The position numbers were made by a program, and so were the translations under genes. A DNA stretch of 64,000 nt. Origin: Styela clava (lineage: Eukaryota; Chordata; Ascidiacea; Stolidobranchia; Styelidae). Of this stretch, positions 10,749 through 21,946 are shown in pieces; position 1 is the stretch's first letter; every line of letters begins with the position of its first letter. The stretch lies in the NCBI RefSeq assembly GCF_964204865.1, contig NC_135260.1, positions 6,200,001 through 6,264,000 on the forward strand, read 5' to 3'. The notes below the pieces were generated by a model. It worked only from the letters and a program-made list of their open reading frames with translations. It did no database searches and was not told the DNA's origin.

Positions 10749-12607
10749 GGACCCCGCCCTTCTTACTATAAAGATGATGAGAGAACTGCCAGCGATTGGA
10801 GGGATCCTCTGGTAGGGTATGTGAGCTACACTTTCTTCTGAGATTGCAACACTTCAATTACTGACTACTAGTAGGCCATTTAAGTTACTTCAACATACTT
10901 TTGGAAACTTTAGCTGCTAAAGAACTCTGCTGGGCCCTTTGCAAGACTGTTATGCATACAATTTTGATTGAGTTTTCACCACTGAGTTTGAAGCCTGCTA
11001 TCTAGGGTTGCGGTACTTAAATCTGTTTAAGCATAAGACGGCACTGTGTTCGATAGGGCTGAAGATAGCTTCGATCTCCATTCAACCACTTCACTCAGGG
11101 TGTAACAAACAGGACATGGCTTTTAAATTCTAGCGTATCTAAAAAATGGAAGCTTTTCATCTATGAATCAACTTCTTCCTGTACCAAGCTTCTCATCACC
11201 TTAAAAAAAACTGTTTTCTTCAATCTTGAAGACTCAAGCCCATTTCTCCCCTTTTATATATCAGAGTGAAAACTGTCTTAATTAGGGGGACTTATAAGAC
11301 AATGCCATTATTTATATGTTCTCAAAATGTTTTATAAGGAGCTCCAGGGCTTTGTTAGAGAAACCTAGAGGCTTCGCGAACTTTTCATTTACTTATTAAA
11401 ATACTGAATATTATTAAATACAAAGCCGCAAATACATCAGAGTCATTACATAAAGTAATTTCAGTTTACTCATGGACATTGATCGGTAAATAATGTGTTT
11501 TTATTTTTATAAATTTATTGTGGGGCTCCATAAATATTACGCAACCTTTTCACGGGCTCTGTAACACCAAAGTTTGAGAAACCAATGAAATAAAGCACAT
11601 AAAGGAGTTGTATTTTGCATTTGATGAATTTATTGCAATAAATCGTCACATTGAAAATGAATAATAATGAAATACTGTTACAAAATTTTATTTTAAAAAT
11701 GAAAAATAGCACAATGTCTAAAAATAGATGTTATACGAAAGTAATTCTATAATAACTGATACAGAGTGAGGTTAAAAATGTGGCTGTAAATGGGGGGCAA
11801 TTTACAATAGAGACTATTGACTCCGGGTTAGGAAAAATATAGACTTCTAACTTTGGGCTGTAAACATTTTTGAGAATAACAAATTTTGATTAGATTCCTT
11901 CACGTTCTTCACTAACAGTAATTTTTTCCCAATTTTTCGAAAAAGGTAAGAAGTTAATTTAAAATTATAATAAAAAGTTAGATATGATCTTGCCCGTCTT
12001 TTTTTGAATAAAACGTATATTTGCCACACGCCTTACCATCTGTTATTTGTAGTTTGTTGTAATCGGTTATTTTTGAGGTGGAGCGCTTGACTGGATAATT
12101 CTAAAATGGGGGCACGGTCTAAATAATTTGAGAACCACTGATCGAGGAAGTATAGTTTGGCATTGACAGCTCAAAATCTATCCTAACAACTTTGAGTGAA
12201 ATAACATAAAAAAGAGCTGCTATAACATAAAAAGAGCTGTTCATAGGAAAAAACCTTCAATTACACAAAATACAAGCTTTCGTAAAACAACATTAGGAAA
12301 TGTGAGTATTTGTTTCAAACGAAATTATTGAAAGTCAGTTATTACAACTATAGTGATAGTGATAATCTAAGTAGCTTGATAAAATAGGAAATTGGTTTAG
12401 GGGTTCTTAAGTTTTATTTTCTTGTAGCGCCCCAAATTTACCCCCAATGCAGATACAAATCTACCTCAAAATTATAACACATGGGATTTGGCCAAGCTGA
12501 AACGGAAAGAGTCTTTCTAAAAACATCAGAGGTGAAGGCACGAAAGAGATCATGACGCTAGTATTAAGTGATATGGGTCTATAGGAGCCACCAAAAAACA
12601 AGATATA
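10749..12607. other. Non-coding stretch with hAT-like debris
   Basis: No gene was recognised. Sequence ending TTTGAGAACCACTG at about 12141 looks like the right end of a CAGTGGTTCTCAAA-type hAT element. Its left end is unclear and may lie near 11560-11590 (AAGTTTGAGAAACCAATG). Confidence 0.4.
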
Positions 12608-12787
12608 CAGGGTGTTCATAAAGTCCTAAATTTTCTTAAAATCCATAGATACCGAATATTGGGTTGAAATGAAAACTTGAACAATTACTGATTAAAAAAC
12701 AACAAACCTGGGTAAGAATAAGATATTATAGTGAGAACTGACTTCATAAACATATTGAAATTATCAGGGGGCTTTATGGACACCATG
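12608..12787. mobile_element. Tc1/mariner-like miniature element, GGGTGTCCATAAAG family
   Basis: The ends CAGGGTGTTCATAAAGTCC and (reverse complement) CATGGTGTCCATAAAGCC are inverted repeats flanked by TA on both sides (12606-12607 and 12788-12789). The interior core GATTAAAAAACAACAAACC recurs at about 28280 and 37877, and inverted near 34840. Confidence 0.65.
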
Positions 12788-13154
12788 TATTACATATGGC
12801 AACAAAAAATTAATTAAAATAGTCTACGTTTTATAGTGGCTTTGCCACATATCAGAGAAATGTCAAAAACTCACTTACAGCAAAGCCACAGTTCAATATT
12901 AAACAATAATTCAGCATTAATATACCAGTAATGAATACAGATTAGATGAGTAATAATTTGATAATTAGGATTAAAAATGATAAAAATAGTTTAAAATCCT
13001 AAGTTTCAGCATAGACTCGACTTTATTATCACATTAAAAAAACACAGGTTTATTTAAACTTATTATGTATCCCATACAAAAAGTACATGGCTAATTCAAG
13101 CTTATCTGGGGTTAAGGGGCTTTCCCACGTGAGATATATTTGTGTGAGTAAAAT

Positions 13155-14474
13155 TTATAGATTATTATTGAAAAAATCAAACCTATCAGGCATTCCAAGA
13201 TGAGATACATTGGCGTAAGGCGATTTTGAAAACTCAAAAACTGGTTGTTGATCGTGCATTGGGCCAGATTCGGCCATCACGCCAAAAACTTTTTGTAACG
13301 AATACTAAGTTGTTTTACGTCCGTCGCAGCGTGGTCTTGTTGCTTCAATGCTGAGAACGAAAACATACCATCTGCTGGATCTAAATCACAACGGGCTGCC
13401 AATCTGCCATTGATTTTTTCGCGCTGTAGGGCGTAGTGCAATTACATCTCGATGATCGTTTTTGAAATCATTGTATCTCATTAATTTAATCAGGCTATCC
13501 ATGTCGACACTTTTTGTGGTTGCGAGCAAATATTTTTGCACAAGGATTGGCACAAGGATTTTTGGCGTTGTGAACCAGTCGCCAATATTTTCGGGAAATA
13601 TGGAATGTTGTAAATTGCCCAGTGAGTTTGACTAAAAAGAACATTTGAGACGTCGTCGTAGACGGTTTCACCGGGGAGTCGTTCTAGGACGTATTAAATA
13701 CCGGTTTTTGATTGGTTCTCGAACTCATCATAGTCCACAATCATCCATTGGTTATTGTATGTTCTACTGTTATATTTTGAAAATATTTCGCACCATTACT
13801 TTCCATTTCTAGCGAGACGGTTCGCTGCAATGTTTCTCAGCCACTCGGAGACAGTTTCTGGCGTGACGAATTTCCACAAATCAGAGCTCGAGTTGCCATT
13901 TGTAGTTTACATGGTTACCAACCCCGTTGAGAGTACGTAGAAATCATCTCCAGAAAAAAAAAGACTTAGGGTATCCGTAAAAAGATTCCAAGTGAGAACC
14001 AAAATTATTGTGTTTCATGATACAAAGGATGATTTTTAATGAAGACTAACTATCATGGCAGAAAATACATCTTTTTATCAGTTTTGTCGGTGACTATTTT
14101 GACGAAAACAGAGCTGTACCCAGACCCGACAGCTCGGCGTTTCAACGGCTCTTAAACTTCCAAAGCGACTACCAGATCTTCTAAATCCCCTCCAAGTTGG
14201 AATAGATTATTATATCCATCTTCCAATCCTTGTACTTGCAGTAGGCCTTTGTTAATTTCATTCAAGAACTTAGCATCTGAATTCTTTTTAATCATTTCTA
14301 ACATCCACTGGATATTATCCTGTACGAAATCATAGATTTTTACACAAGACCTGCTCAATGAAGTCGAGCCACAGCAACCTTTTAAAGTGTTGTTACATGT
14401 TTGCTTGATTCTATCGGATGTTATATATTCTTCAGCATATCCTGCCCAATAGGGTTGCAAATGTTTGTCCACAT
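13155..14474 (-). pseudogene. Phospholipase B-like (PLBD) pseudogene
   Basis: Reading the minus strand from 14474, conserved PLBD blocks appear in order. They include a PYWAGYAEEYIT stretch, LQVQGLEDGY, LGGDLEDL, then VGSGYSS after an in-frame stop at 14152-14150, GDDFYVL, RNIAANRLA, TYNNQWMIVDYDEF, LPGETV, GDWFT, MDSLIKLMRYNDF and finally GMPDRFDF near 13180. PLBD proteins are lysosomal N-terminal-nucleophile hydrolases. The frame is broken by several stops and frameshifts. The block between LEDGY and GDLEDL, normally ending PLGFLLLQ, is shortened, and the nucleophile region and signal peptide are missing. The 5' border at 14474 looks like a splice acceptor (TTTTTCAG), so this is probably the remains of a spliced gene with a large last exon. 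A hAT element sits about 110 bases upstream. The family assignment is strong because many blocks are collinear. Confidence 0.82.
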
Positions 14475-14585
14475 CTGAAAAATTGTAAAAATAAAGGGTA
14501 TTAATGAAAGATTTGATAATGAAAATGTCATTGGTTTTCAAACTTTTCGGTGGAGTGGATCGTAATAAAATTTCAGAGGCTAGAG

Positions 14586-16351
14586 CAGCGTTTTCCAACC
14601 ATTTTTGGTCGCGGACTATTTTTTCACCGGCGAAAACCTTTGCGGACTCAACGTGCGTTTATTGCAACCGTACTCTGTGTGAAGAAATAATAAAACCAAA
14701 CACAACATAATTTTAAAATCGGAAATTTGCCGCAATTACGCGTTCGTTAAAGAGCCGACTTTTTTAGTGTATAAATGGCCTTTTCTGTCGCACAATATTC
14801 AATCCATGACGACGAGTTTTTCCGTATATATACCTAACTTCCAAATATAATTTGGCAGATAAACTAATTATAGAGTTGTTATACATGAGAATGGATGCCA
14901 AATAAAATAGAAATGTTTGTATTATTATTATTCAATTATGTCATCTAAGCAACAAAACTATAACATGCATCACATGTGACAGATACCCCCCTCCCCCCCC
15001 CCCCCCCCCCCTCATGTATAACAACTTCTTCAATTTGTTTATCCCCAAAATTATTGGTGAAGATGGGAGGAATAAGGGGCTTCATTATCAGAAACTCGTC
15101 TCGGGAGGCAGAAAGTTAGACACGTTCCTACGCCCTGGATCTTGAAACTTTAGTTCCAAACTCCGATAATGAAATCCCGATAACAAATATTTGCTATATA
15201 TTCTCAAATAGAACGTTAAATGCTGTTGTTGTCATAAACCTGTTCTATTTTCATTTAATTGTGTTTGTGGTCATTCGCGGTTGCGTTGAATTATAACAAG
15301 ATGAAAGCATTACTTCTTTAAAATTCCACGGCAATCTGCGAACATAATAATGTGAGAATATATTGCCCCATAATATTTAGTTTTGATACCTATTTTATGC
15401 GATCTTGGGAATTTGTTATCACCGTTAGAAAAATCCTACTATCTGTTATAAATTTCTAGAAAGTATAACTTGATTCAGTACCTATTAAAAATATAATTAA
15501 AGTATATTAGTAAATCAAAAAAATATATCATCGTCTTGCTAAATATTAATTTTATTGTGATCATTTCAATCTGCGGTTGTGTTGACGAAATAAAAGCAAT
15601 ACTACTCAGAAAATATCATGACAATCAGTGGACACAAAATGCGTGGTGCCCGATTATATTTTGTTTTGATTCGTATTTTTGTGAATTCGACAAATCTGAG
15701 CTGTCCGTAAAACATTTACAGCGCTCCAGTACTGTACCTACCAATGTGGAGGCAGTGAAGCAAGAATTCTAAGGGAAAACGCCCTGATACGTGTACTACA
15801 GTAACAACCGAAATTTTGCGATTCGCAATGTCTAAAAGAGCGTTTTCAATTTGAAACAAAAGTCATGGTGAACTGCGTTTTATTTCTAGTATTTTGCATT
15901 GTCGCTTTTCAATTTAGAAAATTTAGGTTGTCACCATTAACACCCTCCAGAAATCCCCCGTTGTTCGAGCTTGCGAGAAACACCACTAAGGTATCTATCT
16001 ATCCACGCGCGTGCCGAAGTGAGTTGTGAAATCCAATCGTTTGATTAAGCGACGCGCAAGTGACCTGCCGCGTCACCTGTTACCAAATTTTTGAATTGTA
16101 AATTGCTGTTCTAATAGTTGAATAATTGAATATATGCCCAGCCCTACTCAGTATCCAGTAATTATTGACTCGAATAATGTTATGCGAATAAACTTGTTTT
16201 CTATGTTTTATGTAAATTCTATCGTGAATAGTAACTTGGCTGATGGTTAAGTTTCGCAAAAACGTTTGCGGCCCCCTGTGAATTTCCCGCGGACTCATTC
16301 AAACGCTTCGTGGACTCATTTGAGACCGCGGACTCGGGTTGGGAAACACTG
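14586..16351. mobile_element. hAT-type DNA transposon, copy B
   Basis: It begins CAGCGTTTTCCAACC and ends GGTTGGGAAACACTG, with the 8-bp duplication GGCTAGAG (14578-14585) and GGCTGGAG (16352-16359), 7 of 8. Both outer parts are homologous to copy A at 4385-5323. The middle holds extra sequence including a C-rich tract and a small inverted repeat (GAGTTGTTATACATGAG at about 14873, its reverse complement near 15012-15028), suggesting a nested insertion. No intact transposase is visible. It lies just upstream of the surviving 5' end of the PLBD pseudogene. Confidence 0.85.
14986..15011. repeat. Poly-C tract
   Basis: Six C, one T and nineteen C in succession. The complementary strand is a long G run able to form a G-quadruplex. 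It lies inside hAT copy B and may be a site of assembly or length error. Confidence 0.9.
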
Positions 16352-16645
16352 GGCTGGAGGGAGCCCGGTGTGTAATATTCATAAGGAATGAGAGTTTTAT
16401 AAACTAGCTTTGAGATGTGGCAAGTTATATTATAGAGGTAACCTAAAAAGTAATTTCATTCTATATGAACAATATATATATATATTAATATAGACTTTCG
16501 TTGCACTGGCTCGAGGGTTTGCGAGTTGTTCAACGTCCCAATATACAAAAACAAAATGATTCTTGAAGTGTAGCAAGTTAAATTATAAAGATAAACCTAA
16601 AATGGAATTTGATTCTATTTGAACAATATACATATATTAATATAG

Positions 16646-16953
16646 ACCAGACCTGGGCAAAGCATGGCCGCGGGCCAAATCGGGCCCGTTGGGTGATTCA
16701 ATCTGGCCCGCCTGATGCAGCCACAATAAAACTGAAACCAAATTTTGATCTTTTAGCTAAAAATAAATCAAGGAATTTGTTGAAATGGCGATTGAATTTA
16801 GTTTCGGCACTAGTCCTATTATTTCCCACTTTTGCTTTTTTAACACAGTGAATATTGTTCATAAAATACCTTTTTACGTCACACTCACGTGGCCCGCCAG
16901 GCAAATTGGACAAAATTTTTGGACCCTGATCCAAAAACCTTGTCCAGCTCTGC
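16646..16953. mobile_element. hAT-like miniature element with GGCCCGC-rich ends
   Basis: The left end CAGACCTGGGCAA and the right end (reverse complement CAGAGCTGGACAA) are inverted repeats. GGCCCG words near both ends are typical of one hAT miniature type. No clear TSD was found. The interior is homologous to 21687-21946 (for example CAAGGAATTTGTTGA). Confidence 0.55.
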
Positions 16954-17161
16954 GATTTAAATAAAAAAAATTACGGAACCGTGGACTGTGTCTGTACTGA
17001 CAAAAATCTGGTCTAGTAGTATCTAGTATTTCAATCAAGACAGTGGGAAAATATTACAATCGACTACGTCCCCAACCATGGGTTAATACACATTTTGGTT
17101 CGAATACTAGATACTCCAGTGAAAACATGTTTAACTCTTGAACCTACAACCTAGATAAACA

Positions 17162-17278
17162 GGTGCTCCAGAAGTATGTACACTAAGATGGCGCACAACC
17201 TGAACCCTAACCTGATACAGATACTATGTTCAGGATGTGCGCCATCTCGGTGCACGGTGCACATACTTCTGGAGCTCC
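17162..17278. mobile_element. Miniature inverted-repeat element, GGTGCTCC family, copy 3 (short form)
   Basis: The ends GGTGCTCCAGAAGTATGT and (reverse complement) GGAGCTCCAGAAGTATGT flank a compact hairpin containing AAGATGGCGCACAACCTGAA. TSD GATAAACA (17154-17161) and GATAAATA (17279-17286), 7 of 8. This short form of about 115 bp is shared with copies 4 and 7. Confidence 0.85.
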
Positions 17279-17830
17279 GATAAATATTCCAACTGAAATA
17301 GAGATGGAAATTCTAACAACAGCTGTCTGAAACATATTGAAAACTGGTATTCAATTTATCACAGTGGTTTTTAACCTTTTTGGTGGAGCATTTTAGGAAA
17401 TCACACAACTCGAAGTATGCAGTTGACACGATTATCTTAATACAAAGGTAAAATCAAATCAGCGCAAAATACCTGCAATAAATAAATAATCATAACTAAT
17501 TGGGCCTTTAGAAAGCCTACTCAAATTAATGAAACACAATTATCAAACGTAGTTAATTAGCATGTCGAACCGAACTACTATTAAATAACTTGCATTTTTC
17601 AAATCAGAAAGAGTTACAAATTATAACATACCAAATTTGTCTGCTATTCCAGGCTTAAATTATCATTAAAGTTAAAGTTGAGCATGAAATCATTCGTCAA
17701 TTCGATCTAATCCAATCCAATCAATAAACTATAACTGTAAAAACAATCACAAAGACAATCTAACAATCATAAAAATAGATAGCGATCGGAGATTGCCGAC
17801 TTATCGATCTTCGTTTGCAGCGTCGAAAGT

Positions 17831-18111
17831 TAGAGGATCCCCCAAAACAGAAACTGCGGTTTTGATTCATTCGCTCTCACTCAATAGCGACACCGCGTGT
17901 CCCATCACTAATTAATTAATAACTCTCTAACATACGACATAATTCATTCAATAGGCTTGTGGACGAGATATAATGAATTCACATGTAAAATTTGGAGTAT
18001 ATTCAACCTCGCTTTCGTGAGATATCGCGTAACATACGAATGTGTCTAACAGACAAACAAACAGACAAATACCTATCAACATACTTACCGATCGAGATCA
18101 ATAAGTAATGA
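17831..18111. repeat. Dispersed repeat, possible LINE 3' tail or SINE
   Basis: This stretch matches 48172-48428. Shared words include GACACCGCGTGTCCCATCAC, CGTGAGATATCGCGT and ACAGACAAATACCTATCAAC. A conserved body ending in an ACAGACA-rich tail is reminiscent of non-LTR retrotransposon 3' ends. I cannot see a reverse transcriptase near either copy. Confidence 0.7.
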
Positions 18112-19501
18112 CTCTTAAACTAGGCATATGTGGAACAAACCTACTCTACATTATTCAATCGTCCTAAGTCAAAACAGAAATCAAGGTCGTTAAACCAATT
18201 TCACTTATTTCCAACGAAACAAGCGCCGTTCTCTAAAAAAAAGTAAAGCGCCGTCTAAAACAAGGTACCGAAACTATACCCGACTAAGCGCGACATGTCT
18301 GGGCAAGCAATTGCCACGAAGACTCAATTGTTTCGTGAAGAAGTGTGTAGAAGCACACAGTCAATCAAGGAAAATCACGGCGTCAACAATAACAAATAAA
18401 TTACTCAACGAGTTAAACGGACTATTCTACAGGGTGTTAAAAAAGTAACGCGAAATTAACAGAAGTTAAGATGAAATGCTACTTGAAACAATTAACGACT
18501 AACTTTTAACAGTATTGAATTACGGTGAAATACCATTTCAACATTTCACGACTGAAGCTTTTCAACAGTTACTTTTTTAAGGTTGCCATGACGAAATTTT
18601 TTACCTTATTTTGCGTAACTTTTTTAACTTGTAACAGTAACAAATGGTTTCTGCATTTCTACTAAGTCCAATTCACTAGGTCAGTTCACGATGATTTCTC
18701 CAAATTCCTTGCTTGAACGTGATAAAATTTTAAATATTATATAATAATTCCCCATTATTAATTTCAAATGTATTCCAATTAGTTAACTTTACTAGATCAG
18801 TGGTTAACAATCTTTCTACCCTGGCAGATCGGTAAAATTAAATAAAATGTACTAGCGGACCAGCAAAAAATTGAAATTATTGGAACAGAAAATAATTACA
18901 TATATTTCCGTAATAAAATGCAGTGCTGGGCAACCATTTTCCATAAAAAAATACACACAGAAAACATCTCACATAAAACCAAATATACCAACTCATGTAC
19001 AAAAACAATTAACTCCAGTGAGAATTTAGCTGGTGTTTTGTGACCAAAAAATGATTGCAAAAAAGGCATCAACATTTTTTCTGCTCGTAGCTTTGCAGCG
19101 GCTCACAATCGATTTCTTTGCTATCTTTTAAAAAAAATGTTTTGTACAACTAACTGGTTGAAAATCCGGACAACTGTTTGATAGCTCGATTAATTAGCTG
19201 TGGGTATTCGTCATTAGCAAGAGAGCTTCAGAATTGAGACATTAATTCTCATATAAATCGGGACCAGTGCTCTTCAACCGAGTATACAATATGCCCAAGT
19301 GTATATCTGACCATAAAATGGGTATACAACTGATAAGGGGTATACAGCCCAAGTCAGGGATTCTAGACTGTAATATAATAAATTATAAAACATTCAAGCG
19401 GAGACAACAACGCAAACGCATCTCACATGAAATATAAAATGTCATTTACGCAAAGAATCGACAGGGGTTTTGAAAGGTTTATGTGTTAGTATTCACTAAA
19501 C
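18112..19501. other. Non-coding stretch
   Basis: No gene was recognised. An imperfect inverted pair with ACAGGGTGTTAAAAAAGTAA (about 18430) and GTAACTTTTTTAACTTG (about 18616) may be another miniature transposon. CAGTGGTT-like and CAGTGCTCTTCAACC-like words at about 18802 and 19265 suggest hAT ends. Confidence 0.35.
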
Positions 19502-19819
19502 CCGTGATTCTCAAACAGTGGGGCGCGCTCCGCGAGATAGGCGCAGGCCATTTTTTTGAGGGGGCGTGAAACTAATCAAAATGAAAGTATTTGTTAGAAT
19601 TGATCTTGCCCGCCTTATTTTGGATATTTACATTTCGAAATTTCATATATATTCCATTATTTACGTTCCATCAACTTATTTTCAACCTGTTTTAGTAAAA
19701 CATACTATTGCCTACCTGATATTTGTACCTTCTTGTTAGCTAGTTAGCTTTGTGGTGGGTCGCGAGACTTGACGACTTATGAAAAAATGGGTGCAGCTTA
19801 AAAAGTTTGAGAATCACTG
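19502..19819. mobile_element. hAT-type miniature element, GATTCTCAAAC ends
   Basis: The ends CCGTGATTCTCAAAC and (reverse complement) CAGTGATTCTCAAAC carry the 8-bp duplication CACTAAAC (19494-19501) and GACTAAAC (19820-19827). The interior resembles the element at 8154-8443. It has no coding capacity. Confidence 0.8.
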
Positions 19820-20441
19820 GACTAAACGAAAAATCCGTCAATTCATTATGAATATTTCCGTTACTTCCCGCTTTCCGCCCTCCCTCTTCTCCTTCTAAAA
19901 GTTGATCGGGAGTAGGAAGTTTCTCGTAGTTGCATATCGGTTTGTATCCCTCTGATTGTTTATCTGAAAGTCTTTCAATAATATTCTGTTAATAGTATGT
20001 ATATGTATCATGTTGCTTTGCAAAATTTTATAACAAAATAATAAAGTTTCTCGCAATCCCTGACTCTTTTTTAATGGCCTCATATAAAGATAATTTATCT
20101 AAAATCAAGTCAATACTATTTTTAAGTCGAGTCTTAACGGTTTAAAACATCAATTTCAAGTCATCTACCTGTCTACTTGAGCCGAGTTCAAATTGAGTCA
20201 ATGTCAAAATACAGACAGCAGATGCAAGTTATTTTGTTGCCGTACTATAATATGAACTGCGTAAATCGAGTCAAATTGAATTATATGAATAAGTAGTTTT
20301 GGGAGAAAGCGCTTCTCAGTCGTGAAAGCAATTAGTAAATATATTGTCGATTAGCGAGGGACAGTTTAGGCCAATACGCTCAAGAAAACGACCATGAGGT
20401 GGTGGATTCCACATAACTGAAGTTCTTGGCATACAAAATAA

Positions 20442-20553
20442 GGTGCTCCCGTAGTATGTGTAACAGGATGACGCACAACCTGAACATAGTATGTGTACCA
20501 GATCAAGGCTATCAGGTTGTGCGCCATCTTGATACACATACTACGGGAGCGCC
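20442..20553. mobile_element. Miniature inverted-repeat element, GGTGCTCC family, copy 4 (short form)
   Basis: The ends GGTGCTCCCGTAGTATGTGT and (reverse complement) GGCGCTCCCGTAGTATGTGT have a perfect 8-bp duplication CAAAATAA at 20434-20441 and 20554-20561. The open frames crossing it on both strands are by-products of the hairpin. Confidence 0.9.
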
Positions 20554-21686
20554 CAAAATAAAATTTCTGTATATTGGGTACAACGACAGCAAACGGATGA
20601 GACAAACCAATAAATATCACCAAGTCCTATTTATACAAATATAAAGCTTCAGTGAAAATCAAAAGCTGCTGTATGCTTACAAAATATAAATATTATTTTT
20701 AATAATATCTATAACATCTGTAATGTGTGTAGAAGCAAAGCATGGACTGTAAAAGCATTGCTCCGTTGTTGTATTCGTGAATGCGTATACCCCTATAAAG
20801 CTATTTGAAGCACCTGTAAACAGCACGTTTTCCTACATTGCTTGGTAACATTGTTATGATAGGACGCGCTTAAAGCAGCTATCGAGACACTGTATATTAT
20901 GAATGCTCATGCAATTTATTTCCTTCCGATGTAGGCCATACCACGAGCAGCATACATGCTCGCATTCATCAATATGTTTTTAGCTGAGAGGCTTGCGTAG
21001 TGGATTACGTCGATGCGATACATGAGTGTTGTGTTTACCAAAAAGGGGTGTAGTGAGGCGTTTTTAGGGATTGATGGACGGAGAGATAAAATTAGGAGTA
21101 TTTAATTAGTAATTGTAGATAATGAATGAATCTTTTCGATTACGGAATGATCGCAAAATGTTGGTTTCTGACTGGAATGTGTTGGTTGTTCAGCAAATTT
21201 AATATAATGTCAAAAATTGAATTAAGTAGTGAACTATGAGAATGGTTTTGATATTTAAATTTAATAAAAACCTGACTCGTCATAAAACAAGTAAATTGTG
21301 TATATATATTGTTTATTGACATACATGTGTATAGCTTATGGTTCATGCTGCGTTATGGCAGTCACGAACAAAGCTTTAATTTTCCAGGAATAGCGTTCCT
21401 GTCTTTAACATAGACATAGACTATCGATTTTGTATTTATGATTTGTTCCTGACACATCTTTATACACCTCGAGCCTACATACAATTAAACAGAGCAAATA
21501 AAAAACAGTGCTTTTGGACGAAAGTGTTATACACGAGCAACAGCGGATGTATAGCTTGTACGTAAATGGATTCGATCATACGTTTTAGCAGTAATATTTA
21601 ATCACAGAGTTCCGATGGACTCTATCGCTCTGTAAAACGGTCCAGGGATTCCAAAAGTTTCCATTCAAATTCCAGCGTCTAGATCT

Positions 21687-21946
21687 GACATGTGCAAACT
21701 ACAGCACGCGGACCAAATCCAGCCCTTTGAGTTCAATCTGGCTAAATCCAAATTTGGATGCTTTAGTTAAACAATAGCTCAAGGAATTTGTTGAGATTGC
21801 AATTAAATTTAGTTTGGGCACGAGGCTTATTGTTTTCCACTTTTGTTTTTGTAACACTGCATGTATTGTTCATAAAATGTAACTTTGTACGTCACACTTA
21901 CATGGCCCGCCAGTCTAGGTGGGCAACATTTTTGGCCCCTGCTCTG
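21687..21946. mobile_element. hAT-like miniature element, diverged relative of 16646-16953
   Basis: The interior shares CAAGGAATTTGTTGA, ATTGTTCATAAAATG and TGGCCCGCCAG with the element at 16646-16953 in the same order. The right end GGCCCCTGCTCTG resembles common hAT ends. The left end is eroded and no TSD was found. Confidence 0.5.
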
